A stretch of 64,000 nt of DNA from Gnetum montanum (taxonomy: Eukaryota; Streptophyta; Gnetopsida; Gnetales; Gnetaceae), in assembly GCA_015680685.1 (NCBI GenBank), contig MNCI01003452.1, positions 123,142 through 187,141 on the forward strand, written 5' to 3'. This document shows, piece after piece, positions 9,754 through 22,425 of this stretch. Within the stretch, counting starts at the first letter, position 1; every line of letters starts with the position of its first letter. Under the pieces are notes generated by a model that searched no databases, had not been told where the DNA came from, and saw only the letters and a program-made list of their open reading frames with translations. The position numbers and the translations under genes are program-made.

Positions 9754-11642
9754 CCTAGGAGGTTGACTTATCCACAAGGTAACTATAGGTAACAGTTTCA
9801 CTAGCAAGCATATTACCTGAGTGGAGTACCTCTTCAACCTAAAGAGCAGTATCAGTAGTAGCAACACCCACAGTCATAGGGGATGCCACCACCAAGGTAG
9901 TAATATACTTATAGGTAACATGTTTCCTATGAATGATATGTCCAACAGCCTATATCCACACATGACTCCTCTAGCCATGTCTCCTTCCCTTAGCACTACT
10001 ACTCTCTAGAATACTACAGAGCATCTTCTCTAAGAATGGAGTCTCCTTTTCCCTTTTATCCTTGTCTACACTCATTAACTCCTGCACCACAACCAGCCAC
10101 ACGTTTGATACCTACTCCATCTATGCAAGGTGAAATTCTTGCATAGTCATAGCAAAGAAATGCTGTGAGAGCAGTGAATCTATAGCTAGATACCCATTTA
10201 AATGGTTCTAAATCCAAGCCTCATAAAAGGTAATTTTTCAAAGCCAACAACCCCATGAAGCCCTCGTAGGCACCTATGGTTGACAGCCTTTCAACTTTTA
10301 CCTCTGAAACTTCTACCAAGCTACCTTTAAACCAAAAGTCTTCTCAAGTCTACACTGTCATGTTGACCCATGTGATCACGAATTAGATAAAAGGGGACCA
10401 CCTTCTTAGGAAGTAATATGATCTTGGGAGTCCCCTCATCTACTTACATATTGCAAAAAATGAACCATGTGAGGCTCTTTTGGATTTAGGTTCTAGAGTC
10501 AACTTGATTTCCCAAGAAATGTACAAGGCTTGGAACCTACCTTCCTTAAAAAAGAGTAACATCATATTAGAGCTAGCGGATCGATCCATCACTATCACTT
10601 TGGGCTTAGTGGAGGACATTGTGACCACCATTTATGAGTAGTCCTATCCTACTTATTTCCTAGTGATCCATGTGGAAAATTTCAAGGGGAACTTTCCTAT
10701 AATTATGAAAAGGACATGGTTAAGCACAATAGATGCTAGAATGTGAATTCAAGATCTTTTCTTGAAAATTTCCAAGGAAAATAAATTTGGTATAGTTAAA
10801 AAGAAGAAAGTTCCATGCATCATATACAGTGACACAGGGTGCCATTCAGTGTAGAAACTATGGACTATCAAGGACACCTTACTTCAAGCATGTAATCAGT
10901 GTGCTAAAATAGTAGTGATTCAAAGTGCCTATATGTAGTAGCCACAAAATAAGAAGGTACCTAGTGGCTAATAATTGATGATCAAATAGAGTCAACCATG
11001 TGCATGAAACCAATTAAGAGCCTTACCATCACCTATGTTGAATGCAAGGATAAAATGAAGCAACTTCATCACCAACTCTCCAATGAACAAAGTGAAATTT
11101 GTTAGGGAGATTTGGAGATCCATGATAACTTCAAGCAAGAACCCCTTGAATTAAAGGCTCTATTGGCAAACATGAAATATATTTTTCTCAATAATGGCAA
11201 GCTTGTGATTATTAATGCTAGACTTACTCCTGAACAAAAACAAAAATTATTGAAAGTGATGAAAAAGTAGCCAATAGCCTTTTCTTGACCATATCATGAG
11301 CTTAAAAGAATATATCCTTGGATATGCTAGTGCCATATCTACAAAGACTCTTACATCAAGCCAAAAAGATAACCGCAATCACAATTAAACCTTAAGCTCA
11401 AGTAAATTATCAAGAAGGAGATTGAGTAACTCCTCAAATCTTGGTTCATTTATCCAATTACGAATAGTAGATGGGTTAGCCCACTCATTATCATTCCAAA
11501 GAAAGGAGATACATGAAGAGTCTACATAGACATTCAACTATTGAACATGACGACATATAAGGATCACTTTCCATTGTCCTTTGTGAACTAGGTGTTGGAC
11601 ACCATATCAAGGCATTGCTACTATAGTTTCCTAGATGGTTAT
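9754..11642 (+). pseudogene. Element U part 1: Athila gag tail, protease, start of RT
   Basis: The region starts at the W terminus with sequence matching the gag tail of X (GGTTACCTTATCC... then CATATTA...AGTGGA). The protease lies at about 10,440-10,760: LLDLGSRVNLISQEMYKAWN keeps the catalytic D of DLGS, and FPIIMKRTWLSTIDAR is the flap/ILGR-like block. The RT begins near 11,380 and stops abruptly at FLDGY (11,642), where the inverted LTR of V begins. The next RT residues (SGYNQIQI) are found at 43,853. The reading contains many stops and frame changes. Confidence 0.75.
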
Positions 11643-12389
11643 TGATGAGCTTCAAGGTACCCCTATGCCAAACCATATGAATCACAAGTGTTCATGCATG
11701 ATCTGATCAAATTCCATGGATGGGATTAGTGTTGGCATCTAGATTGCTATGCCTTGATCGTAGTTCGCTATCTTCCCACTTAGACTAGTGCTAGCTTTGT
11801 CACATTTAGTCTAGAGTAAGGCATATGATTTATATTATTTTATGTTTTATTTTTCTACAATTAATAATAGGTTGAAACTTAATTTATAATCAATTTAACT
11901 AATCTAATTGCTAATTAATAATCAACTACCCTAACATCAGTATATGATCCCACTTTCTATGCACCTTCTGAACACATAACGTTGCTGGGTTACCAAATGT
12001 TAAGCATTGTTGGGATTACCAAGAGTCATACACATGCTCAAAGAAATCAAATTTATGTGCTTAATTAATTAACATGGATTAAAATTTAAATATTAATTTA
12101 GTGCATGAAAAGTAAATTGCAGGGAAAGTAAATCTAATCTAAGTCAAAGTGTTGTAATGAATAAGAATCAGTCTTGATCTTATTACTGCTCATGTAATAT
12201 GTCCAAGTACATTACTAGTCAAATAAGACTTCATACAATTGACTCAGATCCACTATGTGGGCACTCACTGACTATTCTCTAAGATTACAGAATAAAACTG
12301 CAAGAATTTGGCTACTCTATTAACGAAACTATGAAAAACTACTACAAAACTATTGAAACCAATGTCCAAACCATGCGTCCAAGTGCTAT
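11643..12389 (-). repeat. V 3' LTR, U5-side fragment
   Basis: It aligns along its full length with 42,917 to about 43,668, including the shared phrases CCACTTAGACTAGTGSTAGC and GTGCATGAAAAGTAAATTGC. It starts TGATGAG at 11,643 immediately after GTTAT of the U target site. It stops at 12,389 (AAGTGCTAT), where X LTR1 begins. The U3 part present in the other copy (about 180 bp) is absent. Confidence 0.8.
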
Positions 12390-13348
12390 TGATGAGAGGC
12401 GAGGTACCCCTACACTCAACCATACAAATACAAGCATCTCATGCATGATCCAGTCAAATTCCAAGGACTAAGTGCTTATGCGCCCTTGTGGAACAAGGAT
12501 GGGTTGGTTGATCGTTGTCTTCCCAAGCTTACTTGTATGTCATGATTGTATGGTTAAGTAAGCTTTAGGCATATGATTTTTATAGCTTTTATGTTTTTAT
12601 GTTCTGCACTAATAGGGAAAGAGAGAGGTGACTAATTTAACTTAACTACTCATTAACTAAGTTCTAACTAATCCTAACACAAGCATCCATTCCCACTTGT
12701 CGTACACATCCTAAACTAGTGCAACACTGCTGGGATTACCAAATGCTAATCGTTACTGGGTTAGCAAGCATTAAATGCATGCTCAAAGTGGTCGTGCTTG
12801 TGTAATTTAATGATTTGCTTAATTGATCAAAATGAATTACTATGCTAACAACAAAAATGTAAACTGCATAAAATAAAATAAAATAAATGCTTAAGAAAAT
12901 AAAATAAAATAAATGCGTAAGAAAAAAAATTTCAAGTGCTACAAGGATGAATTGAAGAGCTCGTCTTTATTGCCATACACAAGGTGTGCTCAGGTATACA
13001 ATGCTCGAATAAGGATCCATCCACACTTAGACCTCCTGCTGTGGGCACTTGGAAAATACTCTAACTTTCAAATAAACTACAAGAGTTTCACTACTTGACT
13101 GTTAAAAGACTTCTCCCCAATTATGTGCTTAGGCACTATATTTATAGACTTGAGAGCAACTACTCTAATAATTAGAGTAAGCACTCTAATAATTAGAATA
13201 ACTACTAAAGCAATTACTAGAGTAACCACTCTAATAATTAGAATAACTACTAGAGTAACCACTTTAATAATTAGAGTAACTGCTAGAGTAACCACTAGAG
13301 TAACCGCTAGAGTAACCACTAGAGTAATTAGAGTAACTACTCTCATCA
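12390..13348 (-). repeat. LTR1 (3' LTR of element X)
   Basis: On the plus strand it runs TGATGAGAGGCGAGG...CTCTCATCA, so the termini are TG...CA with a TGATGAG/CTCATCA inverted pair. The minus-strand TATAAATA box is at 13,139-13,146. Between that box and the U3 end lies a tandem array of CTCTAATAATTAGAG-type units (13,155-13,345). It is followed at 13,349 on the internal side by a purine-rich GTGGGGCTA (minus), the probable PPT. Confidence 0.85.
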
Positions 13349-15170
13349 TAGCCCCACAACTGAATGAAAACTCATCCTCGAGTATAGAAGAAAAGAAACA
13401 AGTTCTTTACAAAATATTGGGAAGGTATGGTATTATTGACTAACTAACAACTGACAGTGGAATGGGATGACAGACTCAACGTGCCCAGTGAACGAATTAA
13501 TAAGCATATTACAACATTAGTGTTCATGACCATTGTGGTAAACACTCATGTATAAATGACATCCAATCCTTTATTTGGTAGCTTGTAGAGAAAGAGAGGG
13601 AAAGAAAATGATGTGTGTTGCTACCAATGCTAAGACTGTACCTTCCATTGTTTATCCATAGCCACACCACTAGACTTGCTCCTTTCATAAATGCTTTAGT
13701 TCCAGTCCATCTTGAGTGCTTCCTCCAAGCCAAGTCCATTGTTTGTATGATTGCCATCTGCACACACAACACAGTCACAAATGAGCAAGGATAGATAAAC
13801 CACAATGCAGTTGATACCATTCCTTGATAAGAAGCGCATTGGTTGAGTTGTGGTTATGGCAGAAACTAGTTCAGAGATTTATCACAGGTGACTACCCAAG
13901 GTGTAGGGGTTAGGTGAATAGTAAAACTGAGAAAATTGAAAAATTTGTGCTAGGGCCCCCACAACTAAGAGCGAACCTCCGATAGCTATAAGATGAAAAA
14001 ATATAAGGAACAAGAAAGATGGGAAAAAATAACAATTGCAATGCCAATAAAATGGATGTCATGGATGGGGATGAAACAAGAGATGATTGATTGCAAGAAA
14101 TGTTTAAGGAAAAGAACTTAACAATTGAACCAAAAAGGAATGCCAGTGAGTCCTCCCCAAAGCAAGCTCATTCCTTTCATGCCCTAACAAACCCACAAAC
14201 CAAAGAGTCTGTAGGCTTTAGGAATATCATTTGGAAGCAAGAGATAAAAACTTACCCACAAGAATTCACCAAAGAAAAATAATGCATCAACCCAGAATGG
14301 ACTAATGATAAAACTAACAATGAGGTGGAAAATGGGAAGAAATATGGAGAGGAGAGAATGGAATGGAATCCCAAAAACAAGGTTGTGTAAAGCCCCTTGT
14401 CTATTTCATGGTTAAGATGACTAAGTAGAACTTCATCCCAAATCTAGACTCAAACCAACCACATTTAGTGACCTTGCATCAATACACCTTGCCAATCCAT
14501 CCTCTTGAAGCAACGAGAATGCCTTCACAAAAAGTGACCACCATCCCGAGGAGAGCGAGATGGAGAAGTAGGAAGAAAGATAGGACCTTAGTTAGAGGGA
14601 ACCTTTAGGCATGGGTAACATGTCTTTCCAGTGCCATAACTAGTGCTTGTAGCCCATATTGCTTTATTATGTCTAAGGGGTGTGCTTTGAATTCTCACCT
14701 TTTTCTCTTTCTTCTCTCTTCATTTTTTTATGTTTATGTGTGAGAACCACACCATGCAAAGACTTATTTTTATTCACTTAGTTTCCTAATATTCGAACAA
14801 TGTCAGAATGGTGGAAAACCCAAGAAAAAGCATCCAAGCACCCAAGAGAATGGCCAGCACAAATGCATTAAATCCCCTTGAAGTCACACCCTTTTCATCC
14901 TTTGAGTCTTTCCTTGGTTTGAAAAGTACCCAACCACCAATTCATTAATAAATTTACTTAGAAAAATGGGATTGTACAGTTCCAAGCCAAAGGAGACCAT
15001 AGAGTTGTATGGATGAGTGGACGGCATGGACTCATTGCCTATTTTACCAAAAGAACCATACCTTAATATCAGCATCATAATTCAAAGGTAAAAACCAAAC
15101 ATTAGCAATCAATATGATATAATTCAATCCACCATCATGAGCACTTATTGGATGATGAATAAAAGCAATC
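13349..15170 (-). other. X spacer between integrase and 3' LTR
   Basis: About 1.8 kb with no intact gene. It aligns closely with 22,426-24,250 (the same region of Y), and in blocks with 46,850-48,200 of U in opposite orientation. A minus-strand TGTGTGCAG followed by ATGGCAAT near 13,745-13,760 corresponds to the CACAG-ATGGC junction at the ORF3 start of U. A single N at 15,171 ends the block; the Y copy has about 165 bases more here. Confidence 0.7.
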
Positions 15171-15171
15171 N

Positions 15172-16500
15172 TGAGGAGATCCAAAATAGTGAGCAAGGTT
15201 GTCCATCAATAGAGGTAGCATGTGTACTAGCTATCCTAAGCTCATGGAAAGGTTTGGTTTGTTGTATGTTGACCAATAGTTTCTTGTCTAGGCTCTTAGG
15301 TTTGTATATTGTCATGGCCCCTGAAGGAAAAGTTGCATAAATAATATAAGATCCTTCCCATAGTGTTTGAAATTTAGTACATTGTAGCACATGTGTGGGA
15401 TTCCAGTAGAGAACCTTATCTCTCAGTTGATATTTAACTTTCCTAATCCTTAGGTCATGACGTTGTTTATTGAATGCCTTGTGCAAATTGGTAGATGATA
15501 GGGTAGCTAGTTAGTTTTCATCTAGCAAGTTAAGGGTTACTAACCATTGTTTCTGTGCTAGATCAAGGTCAAGGTTGAGGTCATATGCCATGGTTAGTGT
15601 ATGGAGCTCAATTTGAATGCAAAGCATTGGTAACTTAGCATACACTAACTCATAGGGAGAGTAGCCTATAGGGAGTTTCCATGTGGAGCAGTATGCCCAA
15701 AGAGCATCATTAACTTTAGTGCTCCAGTCTACTTGCTAACAGTTCTTGTCAGTATCTTCGTAATCCCCTGTTGGTGACTTCTACTTGACCGTTTGCTTGG
15801 GGGTGGTATGGTGTAGTCAATTTATGCTCAACCCCTAAGCATTGCATTAATTTCCAAAAATTTGCACCTGTGAAGTGTGTACCATTGTCTAAAATAAGTG
15901 CACATAGCACACCAAACTTGTTTATGATTTATTGTTGAACAAATCAAGCAGCTATAGATGATGTACAATCCTTAACAGCAGCTGCTTCTGCCCATTGAGT
16001 TAGGTAATCAACAGCAACAATGATATAGGCTTCTCCATTGGACATTGGTGTGATTGGCCCCATAAAATCAATTCCCCAAATGTCGAAGGGTTCTAATGAT
16101 TGAATCCATTGTTGCGGACCCTCCATTCTAGCAGTCATTCCCCCATCACGTTGACAGTCCTCACAAGATTGGATGAATTGAAGGGTGTCCTGAAACAATG
16201 TAGGCCAATAATATCTTACAAGCAAGATCTTGATGGCCTTTCATCTCCCAGCATAAAGACCCCCACAAGGATCCTCATGAGCCTCTTGGAGAACTTGCAG
16301 TTGATCTATATCAGGAACACACCATTGAACCAAGCCATCGGGACACACCTTGTAAAGTTTCCCATCGATTTCCATAAAGTACTTGGCTCAATGAAGAAAC
16401 TGTTGTTTCTTCTTACGGTTTAACTCTTATGGTATTTGTTGGGTGAGGAGATAAGTAAGAATGCTACTGTACTAATTTTTCTCCATGGGTGATTGATTAT
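15172..16500 (-). pseudogene. X integrase
   Basis: The zinc-binding part (about 16,170-16,280) reads HEDPCGGLYAGR, then CEDCQRDGG. The second His of the HHCC set, present in Y, is Leu here. Core residues are at WGIDFMGP (about 16,065), DNGTHF (about 15,880) and the Glu of NGQVEVTN (about 15,785). The C-terminal domain (15,172-15,486) holds FQTLWEGSYIIYATFPSGAMTI. Stops and frame changes occur, and the C terminus is cut by the N at 15,171. Confidence 0.8.
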
Positions 16501-16561
16501 TCATGACACCAGCAAAGAAAAATTCATTAGGAAAATAATCAAAAATTTGATACTCATCCTC

Positions 16562-18185
16562 TTTGTTGTTCCATCACAACCAAGATAAATGATCAACAAC
16601 TACGTTCTTGATGCCTTTACGATCGATCATCGTAAGATCAAACTCTTGTAAGATTACAAGACATCGTATGATATGAGGGCTTACCATTGGCTTATTCATG
16701 AGGAACCTTATTGCACTATGATCTATATGTATATATACTTTATATCCCAATACATAATGTCTAAACTTTTCTAGTGCAAACACTACAGCCATTAATTCTT
16801 TCTTTGTGGTAGTGTAGTTAAGTTGTGCACCAGCGATACTTCTACTTGCATAGTGGATGTAATAAATATGCTTCTAGTCATCTAACTATGTAAGTATGGC
16901 TCCTAAGGCATAGTTGGATCTATCAATCATGATATGGAATGGTTTGGACCAATCAGGAGCTTGTAGAATGGGTGTTTCTACTAGCTTCTATTTTAGAGTT
17001 TGAAAAGCTAATTCGCATTCCCTGGTCCACTCGAAGGGTATGTCCTTTTTTGTTAATTTCACCAATGGTTTGGCAACCTTTGAAAAGTTCTCAATAAATC
17101 TCCTATAATAGCCAGTATGTCCAAGGAATGACCAAATATCTTTGACAGTTTTTGGTTGATGGGTAATTTCTTGGATAACTTTGATTTTCTCGGGGTCTAC
17201 CTCTATCCTTATGTGTGAGATTTTTTGCCCTAGTACTACACCCTTTTGGACCATCAAATGGCTTTTCTACTAGTTGAGCCTCAAATTGGTTTCTACACAT
17301 ATTTTTAACACTTACTCTAATTGGTCCAAGGCTTGATCAAAGTTTGCTCCATAGGTGGAGAAATCGTCCATAAAGACTTCTACACCATTTCCTATCTACT
17401 ATTGGAAGATGCTTAGAACTAGTTGTTGAAATGTTGTAGGGGCATTGCACAAGCCAAACAGCATCTGTTTGTATGCAAACATTCCCCAAGGACTGGTGAA
17501 TGTAGTCTTGGCTTGGTCTTCTAGGGCTATTTTTATTTGATTATATCCGCTATATCCATCCACAAAATTGTAGTAGCGATACCCTACGATGGTGTCTAAG
17601 ACTTGGTCAAAAAATGGCAATAGAAAGTGATCTTTGAATGTTGCCATATTCAGTAGCCTGAAATCTATGCACACCCTCCATTTGCCTTCCTTTTTAGGCA
17701 CAATAACTAAGGGGCTAACCCATTTGTTATTAGCAATGGGGTATATGAACCCAGCTTTGAGAAGCTGTTTGATTTCTTCCTTAACTACTTGCTTTAGCTT
17801 AGGGTTCAATTGCCTCTGCGATTGTCTTCGAGGCTTCATGGCGGGGTCAATGTAAATCCTATGTTGGCATATCTATTCCAGTTAATTCAAGATATGACTA
17901 AGCGAAGACTTTTGACCATCCATTAATTACCTTCAACAATTCTTCTTTCTATTGTGGAGTAAGCTTAGCGTTCATAATTAATGATTTTCCATTTTTAAGG
18001 AATGTGTATTCCATACTGGTGGGCAATGGTTTCAACTCTAGGGGCTCTTGCTTAAATTTCTCAGGGATTTCCAACTTTCCATAGTTGACATTTTCAAGGT
18101 TAGGACTTGGAAGTTTGCAGTGGACTTGCTCTAATGCATCTATGCTATTGATGTAAGTGCAAGTCAAACCCTCAATTGGTTCCAT
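16562..18185 (-). pseudogene. pol: X reverse transcriptase and RNase H
   Basis: RT starts with RRQSQRQLNPKLKQVV (17,839) and continues with PLVIVPKKEGKWRVCIDF and the motif A region FVDGYSGYNQIKIA. The catalytic FMDDF is intact at about 17,360-17,375 (both Asp codons at 17,363-17,368). The typical Athila thumb CVETNLRLN is followed by GVVLGQKISHIRIEVDPEKI. RNase H is at 16,574-16,800 (VFALEKFRHYVLGYKVYIHIDHSAIRFL). The linker 17,949-18,185 connects to the protease. Several in-frame stops are present. Confidence 0.85.
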
Positions 18186-18290
18186 GCATATGAGTAAACT
18201 ACTTTCTTGATTAGTTGTCAGCCACTGGGTACCTTCCTATTTTGTGGCTGCTGCATACAGCCATCTTTGTATGTTAATCACTTGTGCACA

Positions 18291-18765
18291 CTAATTACAT
18301 GTGGGCAATGTTAAAATTTTCACAAACCATGACCTCTGCATGCAATTACACCCTATGTCACTGTATGCGATGCATGGAACTTTCTTCTTCTTGATCTTTC
18401 CGAATGTATTTTCCTTTGATATTTCTAGGGAAAGATCATGGATTCCTAGGCATGCATTGATGGTTCTTAGCCATGCTCTTCCCATTATGATTGGGAAGTT
18501 CCCCTTACTGTTGTTCACTTGAATCACTAGGAAGTCAACTAGCTATGACCACCCAAAAACAGTGGTAACAATGTCTTCCAACAATCCCAATGGGACAGTG
18601 ATGGATTGGTCAGCCAACTCTAGATGGATGTTGCTCTTTTTCAATGGAGGCAGGTTCTAGGCCTTGTACATTTCTTGAGAAATCAAGTTGACACCGGAAC
18701 CTAAACCTAAAAGAGCCTAGCACGGCACATTTTTAGCAATTTGTAAGTATATTAGAGGACTCCTA
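18291..18765 (-). pseudogene. X aspartic protease, catalytic Asp lost
   Basis: The block around 18,680-18,715 reads ALLGLGSGVNLISQEMYKA. The family and the U copy have LLDLGS, so the catalytic Asp is Gly here (one base, GAT to GGT). The C-terminal flap-side motif is FPIIMGRAWLRTINACLGI (18,470-18,525). The protease would be inactive even without the stops. Confidence 0.75.
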
Positions 18766-21363
18766 GGATCAAAGAACTTCCTAAGAAGGTGGATAGCTTT
18801 GATCCAATTGGTGATGGCATGTATTAGCATGACCGTATGCATTGAGTGTGATCGTTGAGTTGAAGGAGACTCTGAAATTTTGATTGATACTGAGGCATCT
18901 AAGGAATCAGCCGCTTGTGATTGCAAGGCTTGGTTGAGCTGTTGGTTCTAAAAAAAGGTCTTTTCTTCATGTGGTTGTTGGAACCAACAGTAGTTTGAGA
19001 GTTCATAGCCCTCGTAGCATTATGTTGTTGTAGCTGGGTAGGGATTTCACCTTGCATCGCATGAGTAGGTGATAGTGAAGTCAGTGGTGGAAGAGATGTG
19101 GCCGGATGAGAAGGATGATATGCTTGCAAAATATCGCCTCTAGAAGAGGGAGTCCCATAATACTTGTTGGCTTAGTAGTGAGGTTGAGGAGTGACATAAC
19201 CAGTAGAGTCACATGGGGAGATTGGCTGCTACATGTAATATCCATATGGGTCAGGTTGTCGGTAAGGATACTGTTGCCCTGGTGGTGGCATTTCCCATTA
19301 TTGTGGTTACTGCCACTCTTGATATTGCTCAATCGGTTGTGGTGGAGTTCCACTGAGATAATATGTTAAGGGTTAGTGGACTGCCTTGGGTTACCTTGAG
19401 GATAAGGTAACCTTTGGAGTGTTTGCTTTTTATTTAATCGTGGGTTGAGTGCATACACCTCAGACTCCTACAGATGTGATATTATAGGGCAGCAACCCTT
19501 AGGATGGTCATATTGACATATCTCACATCCACTATCATTGTCTGTTTCTAAATCCACAACCTCTTTAATGATGGCAACTTTTCCCTTACCCTTGCTACAT
19601 GCATGTTCAGCCTCTTTCTTTTTTCATTTTTCATGATCACTACCTTGCTCTCTACACTCCTCTACTATTTTAAGAACAGACTGAAATCTATTATCTAAGG
19701 AATCCCACATTTGGTCTACCTTTGTCAATACTTCTAATGTCAACTTTTGGATAGGAAAAGATTTCCTATTCATCATCTCTTCGAGTGGTGACTCTTCTTC
19801 ATCCTCATAAAACCTTACTCCCCTCTTCCAAAGGGAAGGATCTCAATTATACTCTTTCGCACTTTCTTTCTTCCATAGCTCAACTTCTTCATTAGAAACT
19901 TACTCCAATAGTCTTTGAATTTGATGGGACCTAAGCTCAGATAGTCTTCCTTGGGCATAAGTCCCAAGGGTTCTTCTCATTTCATGCCTAAGCCCATCCA
20001 CGAGATGGTTCAATTGATCCATTTATGAATAACCATGACTAGGACAACAGTGTAACAATGCATAATATCAGCCCATGGTAGCATCTAAGGGTTCATGTCC
20101 TCCTTGTTTCTAGCCTTGGATTTGCTTTGGCAGGTTAGACACTTGGGAGTACGTTTGGTACTTATCATTGAACAATTCTAACATGGTACTCCACCTACGA
20201 ATGGATTTCAGTTCTAAGGACCGGTACCAACTTTCTGCTTCTTTAACTAGTGTCCATAGGAACAACTTAAGTTTTTACTATTCATTCTCTATAGTTTGTA
20301 AGGCACATGCATCATGAAATGCTTGTAAGTGATTTTGAGGATCAGCATTGTATCCCCCTTCAAATCATGGAATATTTTTCATATCTAATCTCTTAATTCT
20401 ACTATCTTTCTAGTGCCTTGTTGGAATTCTAACAACCTTAGTTATGTCCAACATACCTCGAGTAGCCAGTAGGGGTTCATCGTGATTATCTCCTCCATGG
20501 CATCTATGATATCTATGTTGTTCCCTACTCTTCCTTCTTCTATGTCATGACTCTCTAGAGTGCCCTCATCCCCTTTCCTGCCTATTTTGTCTATGACTTC
20601 CACTTTGCCTACCTTTATCACCATGGTTTTTTTCTTTATGACTGCATCCAAACACTGAAGGAGAGGATGAAGGAGATGATGAAGGTGAAGAAGAAGGAGA
20701 ACCATCACCATGACGGTGTCTACCACCTTTTCTTCGTTGTCTTGGCCTCGATCGTGATTACGATTAGAATGTTCGTCTTTATCATGTGTTTGTGTCCCTT
20801 TTTCAGACCCTTTATGCCCATGCATATCAAAACCTAGGTTATGAATAGTGGAATGAAGGTTCTAATACACAACTCCTTGGCCAAAGTCAAGGGGAGAAAC
20901 ATCGTTGTGTGGGTGACTGCTTGAGGCAGGTTCACCACCCTCATTTTTGCTTAAGACATGTGGGACATCCTGCGACCACTTACCCTTCAAAGACTTATGA
21001 TGTCTCTCTTGTTGCAAATCCCTTTGACGTTGTGCCTCCATGGGATGGTATTCTCTCAAGTCATGGTCTTGTACAATGTATTCTACATGTAAGTACAACA
21101 TGCCAATTCATGTGAAGGCATGAAGAAGCATGCTTGTGATTGAACGATCGGGAGCAAACACTATGTTATTTTCTAAGTCTCACCAATAGAGTTGTTCATC
21201 TTGATGGAGGATAAAGGTGAAGTTTGGTATATACTCATCGAGATGAATATATACCACTCGAACTTGTTGAAGGATTGGCGAATCAACGTCATGTATTACG
21301 CCACCGATTGTTTCTTATTTCAGACCTAGGCATTGAGGCACTTTCGTATGAAGAATGAGACAT
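18766..21363 (-). pseudogene. X gag
   Basis: The start ATG at 21,363 (MSHSSYES) matches the Y start MSPSSYES. The order is the N-terminal block with VVYIHLDEYIPNFTFILHQ, a Ser/His/Arg-rich linker (20,450-20,840), the retrotransposon-gag core (19,980-20,400, ADPQNHLQAFHDACAL, AESWYRSLE, RRTLGTYAQGRL), a small zinc knuckle CEICQYDHPKGCC (about 19,485-19,530), then a Pro/Gln-rich tail. Multiple stops, mostly at codons that are Gln or Trp in the Y copy, and frame changes are present. Confidence 0.8.
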
Positions 21364-21480
21364 ACTTTTCTGTTCACTGTGCAATGTATTCTTGTTTATT
21401 ATTTTCTCAATCAACCCTAAGGATTCATTCCAACGATGTGAATGATTTCCTAAGTGCTAATTAGCGGACAAACAACTAAG

Positions 21481-21498
21481 TCACTTGCAACAGCACCA
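21481..21498 (-). other. Primer-binding site of X
   Basis: The minus strand reads TGGTGCTGTTGCAAGTGA next to LTR2. It is a decayed match to the tRNA-Asp complement; the Y site at 40,588-40,605 is closer. Confidence 0.6.
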
Positions 21499-21499
21499 A

Positions 21500-22425
21500 T
21501 GATGAGCGACGAGGTACCCCTAAGCTCAACAATATAAATACAAGTGTTTCATGCATGATCCAGTTGAATTTCAAGGACTCAGTGCTTATGCACCCATTTG
21601 AAACAAGGATGGGTTGGTTGATCGTTATCTTCCCAAGCTTACTTGTATGTCGCGATTGTATGGTTAAGTAAGATTGAGGCATATGATTTTTATAGCTTTT
21701 ATGTTTTTATGTCCTATGCTAATAGGGAAAGAGATAGATAACTAGGTGACTAATTTAACTTAACTACTCATTAACTAAGTTCTAACTAATCCTAACACAA
21801 GCATCCGTTCCCACTTTCCGTACACATCTTGAACTAGTGCAACACTGCTGGGATTACCAAACACTAATCGTTACTCGGTTACCAAGCATTACACACATGT
21901 TCGAAGCGATCATGCTTGTGTAATTTAATGATTTGCTTAATTGATCAAAATGAATTGTTGTACTAATAACAGAAATGTAAAGTGCATAAAATAAAATAAA
22001 ATAAAATAAATTCATAAGAAAATAAAATAAAACAAATGCGTAAGAAAACAAATCTCAAGTGCTACAAGGATGAATTGAAGAGCTTGTCTTTATTGCCATA
22101 CACAAGGTATGATCAAGTACACAATGCTTGAATAAAGATCCATCCACACTTAGACCTCCTACTGTGGGCACTTGGAAAATACTCTAACTTTCAAAAAAAC
22201 TACAAGAGTTTCGCTACTTGACTACTAAAATACTTCTCCCCAATTGTGCACCTAGGCACTGTATTTATAGACTTGGGAGCAACTACTAGAATAATTAGAG
22301 TAACCACTCTAATAATTAGAATAACTACTAAATAACCGCTAGAGCAACCTCTCTAATAATTAGAATAACTACTAGAGTAACTACCCTAATAATTAGAATA
22401 ACTGCTAGAGTAACCACTCTCATCA
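21500..22425 (-). repeat. LTR2, shared by elements X and Y
   Basis: The termini TGATGAG...CTCATCA are intact and the minus-strand TATAAATA box is at 22,262-22,269. The U3 repeat array (22,280-22,420) is shorter than in LTR3. On its left are the primer site and gag of X; on its right are the PPT-like GTGGGGGTA (minus) and the 3' spacer of Y. It therefore serves as 5' LTR of X and 3' LTR of Y. Its diagnostic indels (for example GATAACTAGGTGAC) match LTR3, not LTR1. Confidence 0.85.

Larger units (their letters stand above)
12390..22425 (-). mobile_element. Element X: full-length Athila-lineage retrotransposon
   Basis: Read leftward: LTR2 (22,425-21,500), primer site, gag, protease, RT, RNase H, integrase, about 1.8-kb spacer, LTR1 (13,348-12,390). 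Athila-type traits are the tRNA-Asp-like primer site, the RT catalytic block VFMDDFSTYG and the long spacer after pol. All genes contain stops. LTR2 is shared with element Y. Confidence 0.85.

Noticed and set aside
13077-13349. Hydrophobic Val/Thr-rich minus-strand frame resembling membrane protein repeats
   Set aside because: Translation of the LTR U3 tandem array; the same happens at 41,425-41,655.
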